NCBI RefSeq assembly: GCF_000702265.1
Contig: NZ_KL370882.1
Location: 82,250-146,249 of the forward strand
DNA: 64,000 nt
From: Butyrivibrio sp. NC2002
GTDB lineage: Bacteria > Bacillota > Clostridia > Lachnospirales > Lachnospiraceae
Reading direction: 5' to 3'
Shown: in pieces, positions 16,629 through 25,737 of the stretch
Layout: each line of letters opens with the position of its first letter
How positions within the stretch are numbered: position 1 is the first letter of the stretch
The notes under the pieces: generated by a model
Database searches by the model: none
What the model saw: only the letters and a program-made list of their open reading frames with translations
Told to the model about the DNA's origin: nothing
Position numbers and translations under genes: made by a program

Positions 16629-18212
16629 TTAATTAGCTTTTTCCTTTGCAAGACTTTCAGCCAGCTGCTTCCTTGCTTCTTCAAGAACTGCCTCATATCC
16701 TGCAGCCTCGAGCTCTTTCTTTATGTCAGGAAGTATTTCATCCACGTTCTCTGTTCCGGTGATAAGAAGTGAATAATACTTGTCCATTACTGCATTACAA
16801 GCGGCATTTTCTGCTTCTACAGGCGTTATGTCAAAGTTGAAGTCCCCAAGAGTTGAGTATGTAGCATCTTTGTAAGCATCAAATACCATAGGCCAGGGAT
16901 TTGGATCTGATCTCTCGGTTTCACTTATAGACTCTACTGATGCTGTTACTGTAGAACCTGTTATATATCCGTCCATTGACCAGTTCGACTTACCCTGTTC
17001 AGTTCTAAGTACTGTGCCGTCATCGAGATAATTGAAATGAACGCCTTCTATTCCATAACGCAGAATATCTCTGAAGGTACGATCCATATTTAGGAGCTCC
17101 AGATACTTAAGACATGCAACGGCACGTTCCTCGCTGCAGGCTGCATTGATCGCAAATAATGATCCTCTGGTAGTTGCCGGAGAGATAAACGGTCCATCAT
17201 ATAATGACATAAATACAGGGAAACCTGCCCATGCACTCCATCCTGTGTAACCGGGCTGAGCTGTACCTGCACGTACAGATGCCCTGATTTCCTTGCCTAT
17301 GCTCTCGGTTATAGCTGCATCAGGATTGATATATCCCAGCTTATACCATTTATTTAGCAGGCGGAATCTATCCATGAGTACATCATTTTCCCAGAATGGA
17401 ACGATCTGGTTCTCTCTGTCAGTTCCTGCAAAATAGTACGGAGAACATAAGTAATTTCCTGCTATCCACTGACAGAAATTAGTAAATCCTGTCAATCCGT
17501 TTTTTCCAAGCGGCATAGGATAAACATCATCATAGTTTTCCTTGTAAGCTGCAAGATAAGGCTCTAATTCTGCAAAATCCATCTTGTCCTTCAGTTCCAT
17601 TCCGATGGCTTCATAGCGTTCCTGATCAAGCCTTAGATACATCATATATGCCATACTACCGTCAGTAGGTACACCATAATATCTTCCGTCGACACTTGCT
17701 CCGACCTTCCAGAAGTCCTCCGGTATTTTGTTATACATATCCGGTGTTTCTTCCTGGACCAGCTCCGTAATATCATAAAACATGCCTCTGTAAGCGTTTG
17801 ATACGTAATCGTTGCACCAATCGCTGGTAAAAGTCATATCATACTCATCTCCTGCTGACATAGACAGGTCAAACTGATCTTCTTCCTTGAAGATCATATT
17901 GACAGTAACCCCAATCTTTTCAGCGGAGTACTTGTTGGCTGCTTCCTGCACAAGCGCTGCATCTATAGGAGCTGCACCTGCAGAAAACAGCCACCAGGTA
18001 AGCTCTATAGGCTCTTCTGAAGTAGATGTAGCTTCTGCGTTGTCATTTATGCTTTCCTCAGTGCTTTCAGCAGCACTTGTTTTTGCTGTTTCAGTTGAGC
18101 TATCAGACGTACTACCTGCATTATCTTTAGCATTGCCACAGGAAGCCAGTGCCATAGCAACCATACTTATTGCTGTAATTAGTGCCACTGAAGTTTGTTT
18201 GATTTTTTTCAT
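16629..18212 (-). CDS. Extracellular solute-binding lipoprotein of the LipO type
   Basis: 527 residues. Lipoprotein signal with LASC box (Cys about residue 24), a long Ser/Thr/Glu linker (SSTETAKTSAAESTEESIN), then a binding-protein fold: ELTWWLFSAGA at the start, FDLSMSAGDEYDMTFTSDWC, YYGVPTDGSMAYMMYLR, and a late conserved LKYLELLNMDRTFRDILRYG. The size and the DRTFRDILRYGIEG box fit the LipO/YtcQ group. It captures an oligosaccharide for the LplBC-like permeases that follow. Ligand unknown. Confidence 0.85.
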   Translation of the reverse strand: MKKIKQTSVALITAISMVAMALASCGNAKDNAGSTSDSSTETAKTSAAESTEESINDNAEATSTSEEPIELTWWLFSAGAAPIDAALVQEAANKYSAEKIGVTVNMIFKEEDQFDLSMSAGDEYDMTFTSDWCNDYVSNAYRGMFYDITELVQEETPDMYNKIPEDFWKVGASVDGRYYGVPTDGSMAYMMYLRLDQERYEAIGMELKDKMDFAELEPYLAAYKENYDDVYPMPLGKNGLTGFTNFCQWIAGNYLCSPYYFAGTDRENQIVPFWENDVLMDRFRLLNKWYKLGYINPDAAITESIGKEIRASVRAGTAQPGYTGWSAWAGFPVFMSLYDGPFISPATTRGSLFAINAACSEERAVACLKYLELLNMDRTFRDILRYGIEGVHFNYLDDGTVLRTEQGKSNWSMDGYITGSTVTASVESISETERSDPNPWPMVFDAYKDATYSTLGDFNFDITPVEAENAACNAVMDKYYSLLITGTENVDEILPDIKKELEAAGYEAVLEEARKQLAESLAKEKAN

Positions 18213-18252
18213 TGATTTCTCCCCTCTTTAAAATATTAGTTGCGTATATATC

Positions 18253-19968
18253 TCATAGCTTTGCCGTTATATAGTTTAAATCATAAACTCTTGAACATTG
18301 CAGGTCTTTAGCAATAGAACGTACAAGAAATGCACTAAAGATTTCTTCCGGCTGCGAGTTTATATAACTTGTCAGTTCGGAAGGTGGGCCGTTATCCCAC
18401 ATCATCAGTACATTGTCTTCACCTGATACAACGCATATATCTATATCGGTATCATGACCTGCTTTCTTTTTTACTATGAAAATAAGTTCCTCTATCGTAA
18501 GTGCTATCTTGCCGGCAAGTTTTTTAGGTACATTTTTTGAAATGAGCTCATTCTCAACTTTTTCAGGAAGGATACTGCCTTTATTCTGCTTAAGGGATAT
18601 AAAAAGGTATTCCTTTATGCCGGAACCAATTGCTTCGTCTTGCTTGTTTTTTTCGTTGAGATATATGAACACCGTCACGGCCAATATAATTACTATAGGA
18701 ATTACGTAGCCCCACATAACTGATATACCACCTATCACATACAGCAGCCCAAAAGTAACAGCTATCCTGCCCAGTGTAACTGCTACATTCAAAACAAGGG
18801 ATAGCTTGTTTTGCAGAGTCGAATCAATATATATTTTCATTGCATTGTATATCCATTGAAGGATCAGGTAAAAAGTATATATCCAAAGCATCTGCCTCTG
18901 TATTTCGCTGATATCACGAAAACCGAACATAATATAAATCAAATCTGTAAATATATATATTACGACTGCCAGGATTATGCTCATTATGGTCATTGCCTTG
19001 ATGGCAATCAACATAACTCTGTCTACCACTTCATAATTGCCCGAACTGTAATACATGCCAACCAAAGGAGAAGAAGCTTTAGTAACTCCTGAGAAAATGG
19101 CCATAACAATATTGTTGCATAGTGCAAGTACACTCATTGAAGCTGCGCCTATTTCTCCAAGTGCCTGTGTTATGCAATAGATCATGACTACCCCTTGAAG
19201 CGCTCCAAGCATCTGCAGGGCCGACGCTGAAACACCGCTTTCAAGAAGAGCCCTTATCTCTTTTCTGCAGGGTAATTTTTTGAAGTTGCGCAGATTGGTC
19301 TTTTTCCTGATATAGATCTGAATTATTATAGATTCAGCAATTATGCAGATTCCTGTGCACAATCCTGCACCCATGATGCCAAGCCCAAATACAGCAACCA
19401 GTAGATAATCGAACACAAGGTTAAGGATCGCACTTATCATAGATATTGTTGTAAACACCTTAACTTTTCCGATACTTATAAGTTCATCGCAAGCAACATA
19501 GTAGTATAGTTCAAGAGGCCGGCTCACCATAACTCCGAGTGCGTATGCCCAGATCATTTTTTCAAGATCAGGGCTAAGGTCAAAAGCTTTAACCACAATA
19601 TATGTGACCGGAAATTGGACTACTGTCAGGGAAATTGCCAATACTTTTTTCAAAAAACTAATTGCAGAATATGCCCTGTCCAGGCTTTCCGTATCATTTT
19701 TTCCTATTATCACGGGAATATATTTTGAAACACCGGCACATAAAAGTGTTGTAACAGAAGCAACCATGATATTTATGGGATAAAAAATATTCACAGCAGA
19801 AAGAGCATCACTACCGACATAATTGCCAAGTATGATGCCATCTATGTTTGTCAGAAGCATGTTAGCTAAATTAGCGATAACGTATGAGAAAAAATATGAA
19901 CGTAATCTGCTTCTTATCAAATTGTTATTTTGTTCAAAGCCAGGAATATATTTTTCTCTAGATGCCAT
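18253..19968 (-). CDS. MATE-family transporter with C-terminal RsbW-like ATPase domain
   Basis: 571 residues. About 12 membrane segments over residues 20-435 form a MATE (NorM/DinF) exporter, with NIDGIILGNYVGSDALSAVN near the N-terminus. MATE proteins usually end near residue 450; here about 120 more residues follow. That tail shows KIALTIEELIFIVKKKAG (N-box), DNVLMMWDNGPPSELTSY (G1 box with DNGPP) and a final AFLVRSIAKDLQCSRVY, the layout of the HATPase_c_2 anti-sigma kinase fold. The conserved Asn of the N-box appears absent, so ATP binding may be lost. Upstream of the LipO gene on the same strand, 40 nt away. Confidence 0.8.
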   Translation of the reverse strand: MASREKYIPGFEQNNNLIRSRLRSYFFSYVIANLANMLLTNIDGIILGNYVGSDALSAVNIFYPINIMVASVTTLLCAGVSKYIPVIIGKNDTESLDRAYSAISFLKKVLAISLTVVQFPVTYIVVKAFDLSPDLEKMIWAYALGVMVSRPLELYYYVACDELISIGKVKVFTTISMISAILNLVFDYLLVAVFGLGIMGAGLCTGICIIAESIIIQIYIRKKTNLRNFKKLPCRKEIRALLESGVSASALQMLGALQGVVMIYCITQALGEIGAASMSVLALCNNIVMAIFSGVTKASSPLVGMYYSSGNYEVVDRVMLIAIKAMTIMSIILAVVIYIFTDLIYIMFGFRDISEIQRQMLWIYTFYLILQWIYNAMKIYIDSTLQNKLSLVLNVAVTLGRIAVTFGLLYVIGGISVMWGYVIPIVIILAVTVFIYLNEKNKQDEAIGSGIKEYLFISLKQNKGSILPEKVENELISKNVPKKLAGKIALTIEELIFIVKKKAGHDTDIDICVVSGEDNVLMMWDNGPPSELTSYINSQPEEIFSAFLVRSIAKDLQCSRVYDLNYITAKL

Positions 19969-20123
19969 ATATAATTCAAGACCCCATTAAATTATACTAT
20001 ATTGCACGTAATTTTTATCTAAAAAAAATATAAATCTTAATGCACATTTATTTTTTCGCACATCTTAATGTTATAATATTATTGTTATATCAAGGTTTTT
20101 AGATAAATACGGAGGAATGGCTT

Positions 20124-21527
20124 ATGATTTCATTAATTACATCCTTTCTCGTTCTGATTATTGGCTATTTTACTTATGGAAAAATAGTAGAAAAAATATT
20201 TTCTCCGGATGATCGTGTGACACCGGCTTATGAACATACAGATGGAGTCGATTTTGTACCGCTAAAAACGGGCAAAGCATTTCTCATCCAGCTTCTTAAT
20301 ATAGCAGGCACCGGTCCTATATTCGGGGCTCTTATGGGAGCCTGTTTCGGACCTGTCGTTTTTTTGTGGATTATTTTTGGTTCTATACTTGGGGGAGCCG
20401 TGCATGACTACATGACCGGCATGATTTCTGAGCGAAACGAAGGCAAATCCATTGCGGAATTATCAGGAATTTACCTGGGACCGGTAGCCAAATGGTTCAT
20501 GCGTATTTTTTCCACTTTACTGCTGATACTGACAGGTACTGTTTTTGTAAACAGTCCGGCAGCACTGATAGCCAAGCTTACTCCCGATTATTTGAATGAC
20601 ACATTTTGGGTTGTTGTAATACTGATCTACTATGTTTTGGCAACGCTTCTTCCCATTGACAAGATTATAGGCAAATTGTATCCGATTTTTGGTATTGTGC
20701 TTATAACCATGGCTGTCTGCATTCTTTACGGCATTGTTGCAGGCGGTTATTTGGTACCTGAAATCAGCTTTGAAAATCTTCATCCCGATGGGCTTCCTAT
20801 ATGGCCATATATGTTTATTACTGTGGCTTGCGGTGCAATTTCGGGTTTTCATGCAACTCAGTCACCCATGATCTCAAAATGTATGCGTTCAGAACGGGAA
20901 GGAAGAAAAATATTTTATGGCGCAATGCTCGCAGAGTCTGTGATCGCGCTCACCTGGGCTGCAGGTGGTGTTGCATTTTATGGAACAACAACAGAACTAA
21001 ATAATGCACTTTCAGGCCTTGGCCAGTCAGGCGTTGTATATGACATTTCTACCGGAATGCTTGGCCCTATAGGCGAAATACTGGCTATAGTAGGAGTTAT
21101 TGCCTGCCCTATCACATCGGGAGATACGGCATTTCGAAGTGCCAGACTTATCTTAAGCGAAATAACCGGTCTTGACCAAAAGCACATGCGTAATCGCCTG
21201 ATCATCACACTTCCCCTTCTTGCTATAGGTGCTTTGCTTACACAGCTTGATTTTAATGTCTTGTGGAGATATTTTTCATGGAGTAACCAGACACTTGCCA
21301 TGATAAGTCTCTGGGTTGCAACTGCATATCTGCTAAAGAACAACAAAAATAAAAAAGCCAGCCTGCTGACAGCGCTTCCTGCAACCTTTATGTCCGCTGT
21401 CAGCATGACTTATATTCTTATGGCAAAAGAGGGATTTAAGATCAGTTATTCAGTAGCTTATCCCATTAGTGCGTTATTTGCAGCAGGGCTATTTGGGGTA
21501 TATTTGTACCACTTATCAATGAAATGA
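20124..21527 (+). CDS. CstA-family pyruvate/peptide transporter
   Basis: 467 residues, about 12-14 membrane segments. LNIAGTGPIFGALMGACFGP, GSILGGAVHDYMTGMIS and HATQSPMISKCMRSEREGRK are hallmark motifs of carbon-starvation protein A, and TSGDTAFRSARL is its second signature. This is the short clostridial form (E. coli CstA is about 700 residues). Members take up pyruvate or peptides during nutrient limitation. GGAGG is 8 nt before the ATG. It is transcribed divergently from the MATE gene and is followed by a strong bidirectional hairpin. Confidence 0.9.
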   Translation: MISLITSFLVLIIGYFTYGKIVEKIFSPDDRVTPAYEHTDGVDFVPLKTGKAFLIQLLNIAGTGPIFGALMGACFGPVVFLWIIFGSILGGAVHDYMTGMISERNEGKSIAELSGIYLGPVAKWFMRIFSTLLLILTGTVFVNSPAALIAKLTPDYLNDTFWVVVILIYYVLATLLPIDKIIGKLYPIFGIVLITMAVCILYGIVAGGYLVPEISFENLHPDGLPIWPYMFITVACGAISGFHATQSPMISKCMRSEREGRKIFYGAMLAESVIALTWAAGGVAFYGTTTELNNALSGLGQSGVVYDISTGMLGPIGEILAIVGVIACPITSGDTAFRSARLILSEITGLDQKHMRNRLIITLPLLAIGALLTQLDFNVLWRYFSWSNQTLAMISLWVATAYLLKNNKNKKASLLTALPATFMSAVSMTYILMAKEGFKISYSVAYPISALFAAGLFGVYLYHLSMK

Positions 21528-21590
21528 TTTAACTTTTGTCAACTCCCGGTTGCAGTTATACTACCTGGCGGTTTACCCAGGCAATATAAG

Positions 21591-21630
21591 TACCCCGGGA
21601 CAGGGTTTGTGAGATTCCTGTACCGGGGTA
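21591..21630. terminator. Strong hairpin between convergent genes
   Basis: TACCCCGG pairs with CCGGGGTA, and inside it ACAGG with CCTGT, giving a long stem with one mismatch. It sits between the end of the cstA-type gene and the end of the alpha-galactosidase gene, and so serves as a terminator for both. A smaller CCTGG/CCAGG hairpin lies just to its left. T-tracts are short on both sides. Confidence 0.6.
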
Positions 21631-21638
21631 ATAAAATC

Positions 21639-23888
21639 TTATACGCGTTTGAAATGAAGTTGTATTGCCGGATATACTCCGAACATTGGATCAAAGGCAA
21701 AGCCTCCATTTACGAGAGCAGCGCCTCCATACTTATTGCCAATCTTGTTTGAAGATTCAAAGAAAGCGTCATCGGGTGATGTTTCTATGGATGATAGGAT
21801 TCCATCAAGTTCATATGTTGCGCTTTCATCCAATCCTCTCATTTTCACATATATTATCTCCGGATTGGCTCTGACATCTGTTACTACCAGAGTTACAAGT
21901 GCTTCGCTCTTATCTTCCGATACGAAGCCCCAGGATGTGAAGTAGCTTTCGGTAGCTTCGTCTGAAAGTCTGTAATAGCGACCTTTTTGGATCAATTCAT
22001 AATATTTATTGAAAGTGTCAATCTGCTTACGGATCATGGATCTATCAGCATCGGATAACTTTCTGGGATCAAGCTCATAACCGAAGGTTCCGGACATAGC
22101 TACAAGTGCCCTTGTCATAAATGGAACTTCTCTTCCGCTCTGATGATTGGGCGATGCAGATACATGGCTTCCCATCGTGCTTACGGGATATCCATAACTT
22201 GTTCCCTTCTGGATGATCAGCCTGTTTATAGCCTCTGTATTATCTGAACACCATATCTGGGGCGAATAGAACATGATTCCTGCATCAAATCTTCCGCCGC
22301 CTCCGGAACAGCCCTCTATCATGATATGAGGGAAAGAGTCTCTAAGTCTCTGCATGAGATCGTAAGTGCCCAGCATAAAGCGGTGGAGCACCTCACCCTG
22401 CTTATCAGAAGGCAGATCATGCGAAAATACATTTGCACAGGATCTGTTAAAATCCCATTTTACGTAGGATATGTTTGCACTTCTTAAAACAGTGGAAATA
22501 GAATCATACAGATAATCAACTACATCTTTGCGTGACATATCAAGAACAAGCTGGTCTCTGCCCATAACAGGCTTTCTGTCCGGATCGGTCAGTGCCCAAT
22601 CGGGATGAGCTCTGTAGAGATCGGAGTCCTCATTGACCATTTCGGGCTCAAACCACAGACCAAACTTCATTCCAAGGGAGTTTACATAATCTGCGATCTT
22701 AGACATGCCGCCCTCAAGCTTTTTTTCGTTAACTACCCAGTCTCCAAGTCCTGCGTGGTCATGGTTTCTTTCTCCAAACCATCCATCATCGAGAACAAAC
22801 ATTTCACATCCGGCATCTGCGGCGCTCTTTGCTATCTCCATGATTTTTTTATCATCAAAATCAAAATATGTGCCTTCCCAGTTGTTTATAAGAACCGGTC
22901 TCTTTATATCCCTGAACTCCTTAGGACACACATTTTCTCTGATGATCCTGTGATATAGATAGCTAAGCTCCGATAAACCTTTGTTTGTATATGCAAGAAT
23001 AACTTCCGGTGTCTCAAAAACATCTCCCGGAGATAGTTTCCACGAAAAATGATCATCGGAAATACCACTTACTACGCGGATGCTTCCAGCCTGATCCTTT
23101 TCAATTTCCTCAGCGTGTTCCCCGGAATACATAAGCATGAATCCGTAGCTGTCACCGTGCCATTCATCGGTATTTTTATCACATAAAATAACAAATGGAT
23201 TGTTTTGATGGCTGCTGGTTCCTCGCTTTGACGCGATCCTGTGGATATTATGCCCGACTGTTTCCCTCTCAGGTATCCTCTCCATGGCATGACGTCCGTG
23301 GAAATGGATAAGGTCCATATTCCTGCCGCAAAAATCCATGCTCATTGATGCGGCTTTATTAATGATGATCTCCGCATCGGAAGCATTTTTTATCTCGGTA
23401 TATCTTGAAATTATGTCCTTATCAGCAAACACCTGATAGTGAAGAGTTACTAAAAGGCCCGAGATCGCATCTTCCATGACAAGCTTCAAAGTATCTACCT
23501 TGTCGTTTTCCTGCCTTACATAAGGAAGTCCTGTAGGATTCTCTCTGCCGCTTATGATATTGTGAGCCTTGTATCTAAGGTCAGTGGTTCTGCTTCCATT
23601 TGCCATAACTGCAGAAAGCGCACTAACCCTGTAATCACCTGCACCATCGCTGCTGTATTCCTGAGGAAGAGTATCTGCGGATATTCCTCTTTGATTTTTA
23701 CATTCGTATGGGTTCCCGGAAAAACCCCTGTCGATTTCCTTGATCATATAGCTCATATCAGCCTGATCAACGGATGCTCCATAATAAGTATGAAGCACCA
23801 TGCCTATATCATTTATTTTTATCTGATACTCAGTATTTTTTGTATTTAGGAAAAAGATCTTTCTTTTTTCATCAAATCGAATTGCCAT
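21639..23888 (-). CDS. Alpha-galactosidase, GH36
   Basis: About 749 residues from the ATG at 23888; AGGAGG lies 11 nt upstream, overlapping the end of the permease gene. Cytoplasmic, no signal peptide. GH36 features: NNWEGTYFDFDDKKIM, FVLDDGWFGERNHDHAGLGD, LWFEPEMVNEDSDLY, nucleophile Asp in YVKWDFNRSC, CSGGGGRFDAGIM, and acid/base Asp in WCSDNTEA. It hydrolyses alpha-1,6-galactosides such as melibiose, raffinose and stachyose. The overlapping permease genes and the binding protein upstream make an importer-enzyme unit. Full length for the family. Confidence 0.93.
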   Translation of the reverse strand: MAIRFDEKRKIFFLNTKNTEYQIKINDIGMVLHTYYGASVDQADMSYMIKEIDRGFSGNPYECKNQRGISADTLPQEYSSDGAGDYRVSALSAVMANGSRTTDLRYKAHNIISGRENPTGLPYVRQENDKVDTLKLVMEDAISGLLVTLHYQVFADKDIISRYTEIKNASDAEIIINKAASMSMDFCGRNMDLIHFHGRHAMERIPERETVGHNIHRIASKRGTSSHQNNPFVILCDKNTDEWHGDSYGFMLMYSGEHAEEIEKDQAGSIRVVSGISDDHFSWKLSPGDVFETPEVILAYTNKGLSELSYLYHRIIRENVCPKEFRDIKRPVLINNWEGTYFDFDDKKIMEIAKSAADAGCEMFVLDDGWFGERNHDHAGLGDWVVNEKKLEGGMSKIADYVNSLGMKFGLWFEPEMVNEDSDLYRAHPDWALTDPDRKPVMGRDQLVLDMSRKDVVDYLYDSISTVLRSANISYVKWDFNRSCANVFSHDLPSDKQGEVLHRFMLGTYDLMQRLRDSFPHIMIEGCSGGGGRFDAGIMFYSPQIWCSDNTEAINRLIIQKGTSYGYPVSTMGSHVSASPNHQSGREVPFMTRALVAMSGTFGYELDPRKLSDADRSMIRKQIDTFNKYYELIQKGRYYRLSDEATESYFTSWGFVSEDKSEALVTLVVTDVRANPEIIYVKMRGLDESATYELDGILSSIETSPDDAFFESSNKIGNKYGGAALVNGGFAFDPMFGVYPAIQLHFKRV

Positions 23889-23889
23889 A

Positions 23890-24732
23890 TCACAGTTTTC
23901 CTCCTGATGTTGCAATTCCCTCTACAAACTGTTTCTGGAAAATTATGTAAATAACGATCATAGGTACAATTGCAAGTACTGCCGATGCCATCATTGCAGG
24001 ATAATCACTGCCATATTGTCCCTGCATCTTGGCAAGGCCTGCACTAAGAGTTGTTGTGCTTGCGTTTGTGCAGACGATCATAGGCCACATAAGGTCTTTA
24101 AAAGCAAAAAGCGCTGTGAAAATACCCAGTGAAACCATAGATGATCTGGTAAGCGGAAGCATTATGAACAGGAAAGTCTGTCCTATGTTACAGCCGTCTA
24201 TCGCCGCCGCCTCTTCTAGGTCCTTCGGGAGCGCCTGATATCCAGTTTTCAGCAAATATGTGCCAAATGCTGTGACAAGTCCGGGAAAAACAAGACCCGC
24301 TGTAGTATTCAATATATGAAGCTTTGAAACCATCAGATACTGAGGAATTACAAATATCTGTGAAGGTATCATCATCTGAATAAGAACCAGCGAAAACATG
24401 AGCTTTTTACCGGGGAATTCAAGTCTTCCAAAGGCATAGCCTGCCATGGTTGCCGTAAGGCATGCACATATTACACGGAAAACGATGAACAATATTGTGT
24501 TTTTGTAAAGAGTTACAAAATTATAGCTCTTCCATACCGTTGCAAAGTTCTCAAAATGCCATCCATTATGAGGAAGTATGAAAAACGGATCTACCGAGAT
24601 TGCTTCCTGATTGGTTTTTAATGCTGTAAGGATCATCCATACAAAAGGAACCAGCATGATAACGGCAAAGATTATAAGAATAAGGTATGTTATGAATTTA
24701 TTAACTTTATATCTGGTACTGATGCTATCCAT
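23890..24732 (-). CDS. msmG: Sugar ABC importer permease, MsmG type
   Basis: 280 residues with six membrane segments and EAA loop DLEEAAAIDGCNIGQTFLFI. KFITYLILIIFAVIMLVPFVW at the N-terminus and the C-terminal IIFQKQFVEGIATSGGKL are typical of MalG/MsmG. Lies between the MsmF-type permease (14 nt upstream) and the alpha-galactosidase gene (coupled). With the enzyme it points to import of raffinose-type sugars. The gene symbol is by context, not proven. Confidence 0.82.
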   Translation of the reverse strand: MDSISTRYKVNKFITYLILIIFAVIMLVPFVWMILTALKTNQEAISVDPFFILPHNGWHFENFATVWKSYNFVTLYKNTILFIVFRVICACLTATMAGYAFGRLEFPGKKLMFSLVLIQMMIPSQIFVIPQYLMVSKLHILNTTAGLVFPGLVTAFGTYLLKTGYQALPKDLEEAAAIDGCNIGQTFLFIMLPLTRSSMVSLGIFTALFAFKDLMWPMIVCTNASTTTLSAGLAKMQGQYGSDYPAMMASAVLAIVPMIVIYIIFQKQFVEGIATSGGKL

Positions 24733-24746
24733 TCCGGTCTCCTTTC

Positions 24747-25637
24747 TTAATTGTAATAGACAAACTTTTTCTCAAGCTTCTGCAGGAAAAATGTGACTAT
24801 CATGATAAATACCACAAGCACCATAACTATAGCCGCACCATATCCCCTGTTTGAATTGGTAAATGCATATGTATAGAACAGATATACAATGGACTGTGTC
24901 TTATTAAGTGCCAGGTTTGTTTTGTCCATGACCATGAACATAAGGTCAAATACTGTGAGTGCGCCTATTATTCTGGTCTGTACTATAAAGAAGGTTGTAG
25001 GACTAAGAAGCGGAACTGTTATACTGAAAAACTGTCTGATTCCGGATGCTCCGTCAATTTCTGCAGCTTCGTAATAATCTTTTGGTATCTCCTGAAGACC
25101 TCCGATGAAAAGAACCATATTGTAACCGATGATCGACCAGACACCAATTATTCCAACGCTTATCCATGCAATGTTGGGATCTGAAATCCATGCAATTTTG
25201 GTGCCAAAAATATTATTGAGAAGACCAAACTGCTGGTTGTAGAGCCATTTCCATACCATGGCAACCGCAGCCGGGGCACAGACCATTGGCAGGAAGAATA
25301 ATGTACGGAAAATTGTTTTTCCGGCTAGCTTCTTCTGCATAAGAACCGCCAGCAAAAGGGCTATTATTATCCCCAGCGGAACTTCGACAATTGCATATTT
25401 TATTGTGTTCCAAAGTGATTGCCACATTTCTGCCGATGAAAGTACTGCTTTGTAGTTGTTTAGTCCGACAAAAATATTGCCGCGTCCGAAATCTCCTGTT
25501 TTGCAGAGTGACTGATAAACCGTATTTATAGCCGGATAATAGTTTAGGACAATCAGCCCGATCATTGTTGGAGCAATAAATGCCCATCCCCACACCATCT
25601 GTCTTTTCTGCGACGGAGTCATTTTCCTCTTAGCCAT
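24747..25637 (-). CDS. msmF: Sugar ABC importer permease, MsmF type
   Basis: About 296 residues from the ATG at 25637, which has GAGGAGGG 4 nt upstream; an in-frame ATG 33 nt earlier lacks such a site. Six membrane segments. The EAA loop is DYYEAAEIDGASGIRQFFSI followed by TVPLLSPTTFFIV, and the N-terminus WGWAFIAPTMIGLIVLNYYP is typical of MalF/MsmF. Co-transcribed with the second permease and the alpha-galactosidase. No cognate ATPase is in the window, so a shared MsmK/MsmX-type ATPase is inferred. Confidence 0.82.
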   Translation of the reverse strand: MAKRKMTPSQKRQMVWGWAFIAPTMIGLIVLNYYPAINTVYQSLCKTGDFGRGNIFVGLNNYKAVLSSAEMWQSLWNTIKYAIVEVPLGIIIALLLAVLMQKKLAGKTIFRTLFFLPMVCAPAAVAMVWKWLYNQQFGLLNNIFGTKIAWISDPNIAWISVGIIGVWSIIGYNMVLFIGGLQEIPKDYYEAAEIDGASGIRQFFSITVPLLSPTTFFIVQTRIIGALTVFDLMFMVMDKTNLALNKTQSIVYLFYTYAFTNSNRGYGAAIVMVLVVFIMIVTFFLQKLEKKFVYYN

Positions 25638-25685
25638 AAAACCCTCCTCTATGACTGTTTTACCCATCATTTATACAGAGTAGTA

Positions 25686-25709
25686 ATGCCGAGAGAGATC
25701 CCTCGGCAT
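25686..25709 (-). ncRNA. Intercistronic stem-loop after the binding-protein gene
   Basis: ATGCCGAG and CTCGGCAT (8 bp) lie between the binding-protein gene and the first permease, flanked by AGTAG/CTACT that can extend the stem. No U-tract follows at once. Stem-loops at this position often stabilise the 3' end of the abundant binding-protein mRNA. Confidence 0.5.
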
Positions 25710-25737
25710 CCTACTTAATGATTTTTTATTATTTTAA

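Noticed and set aside
21541..21590. Riboswitch in the gap before the alpha-galactosidase stop
   Set aside because: The structure is a plain terminator hairpin between convergent genes; no aptamer consensus is seen.
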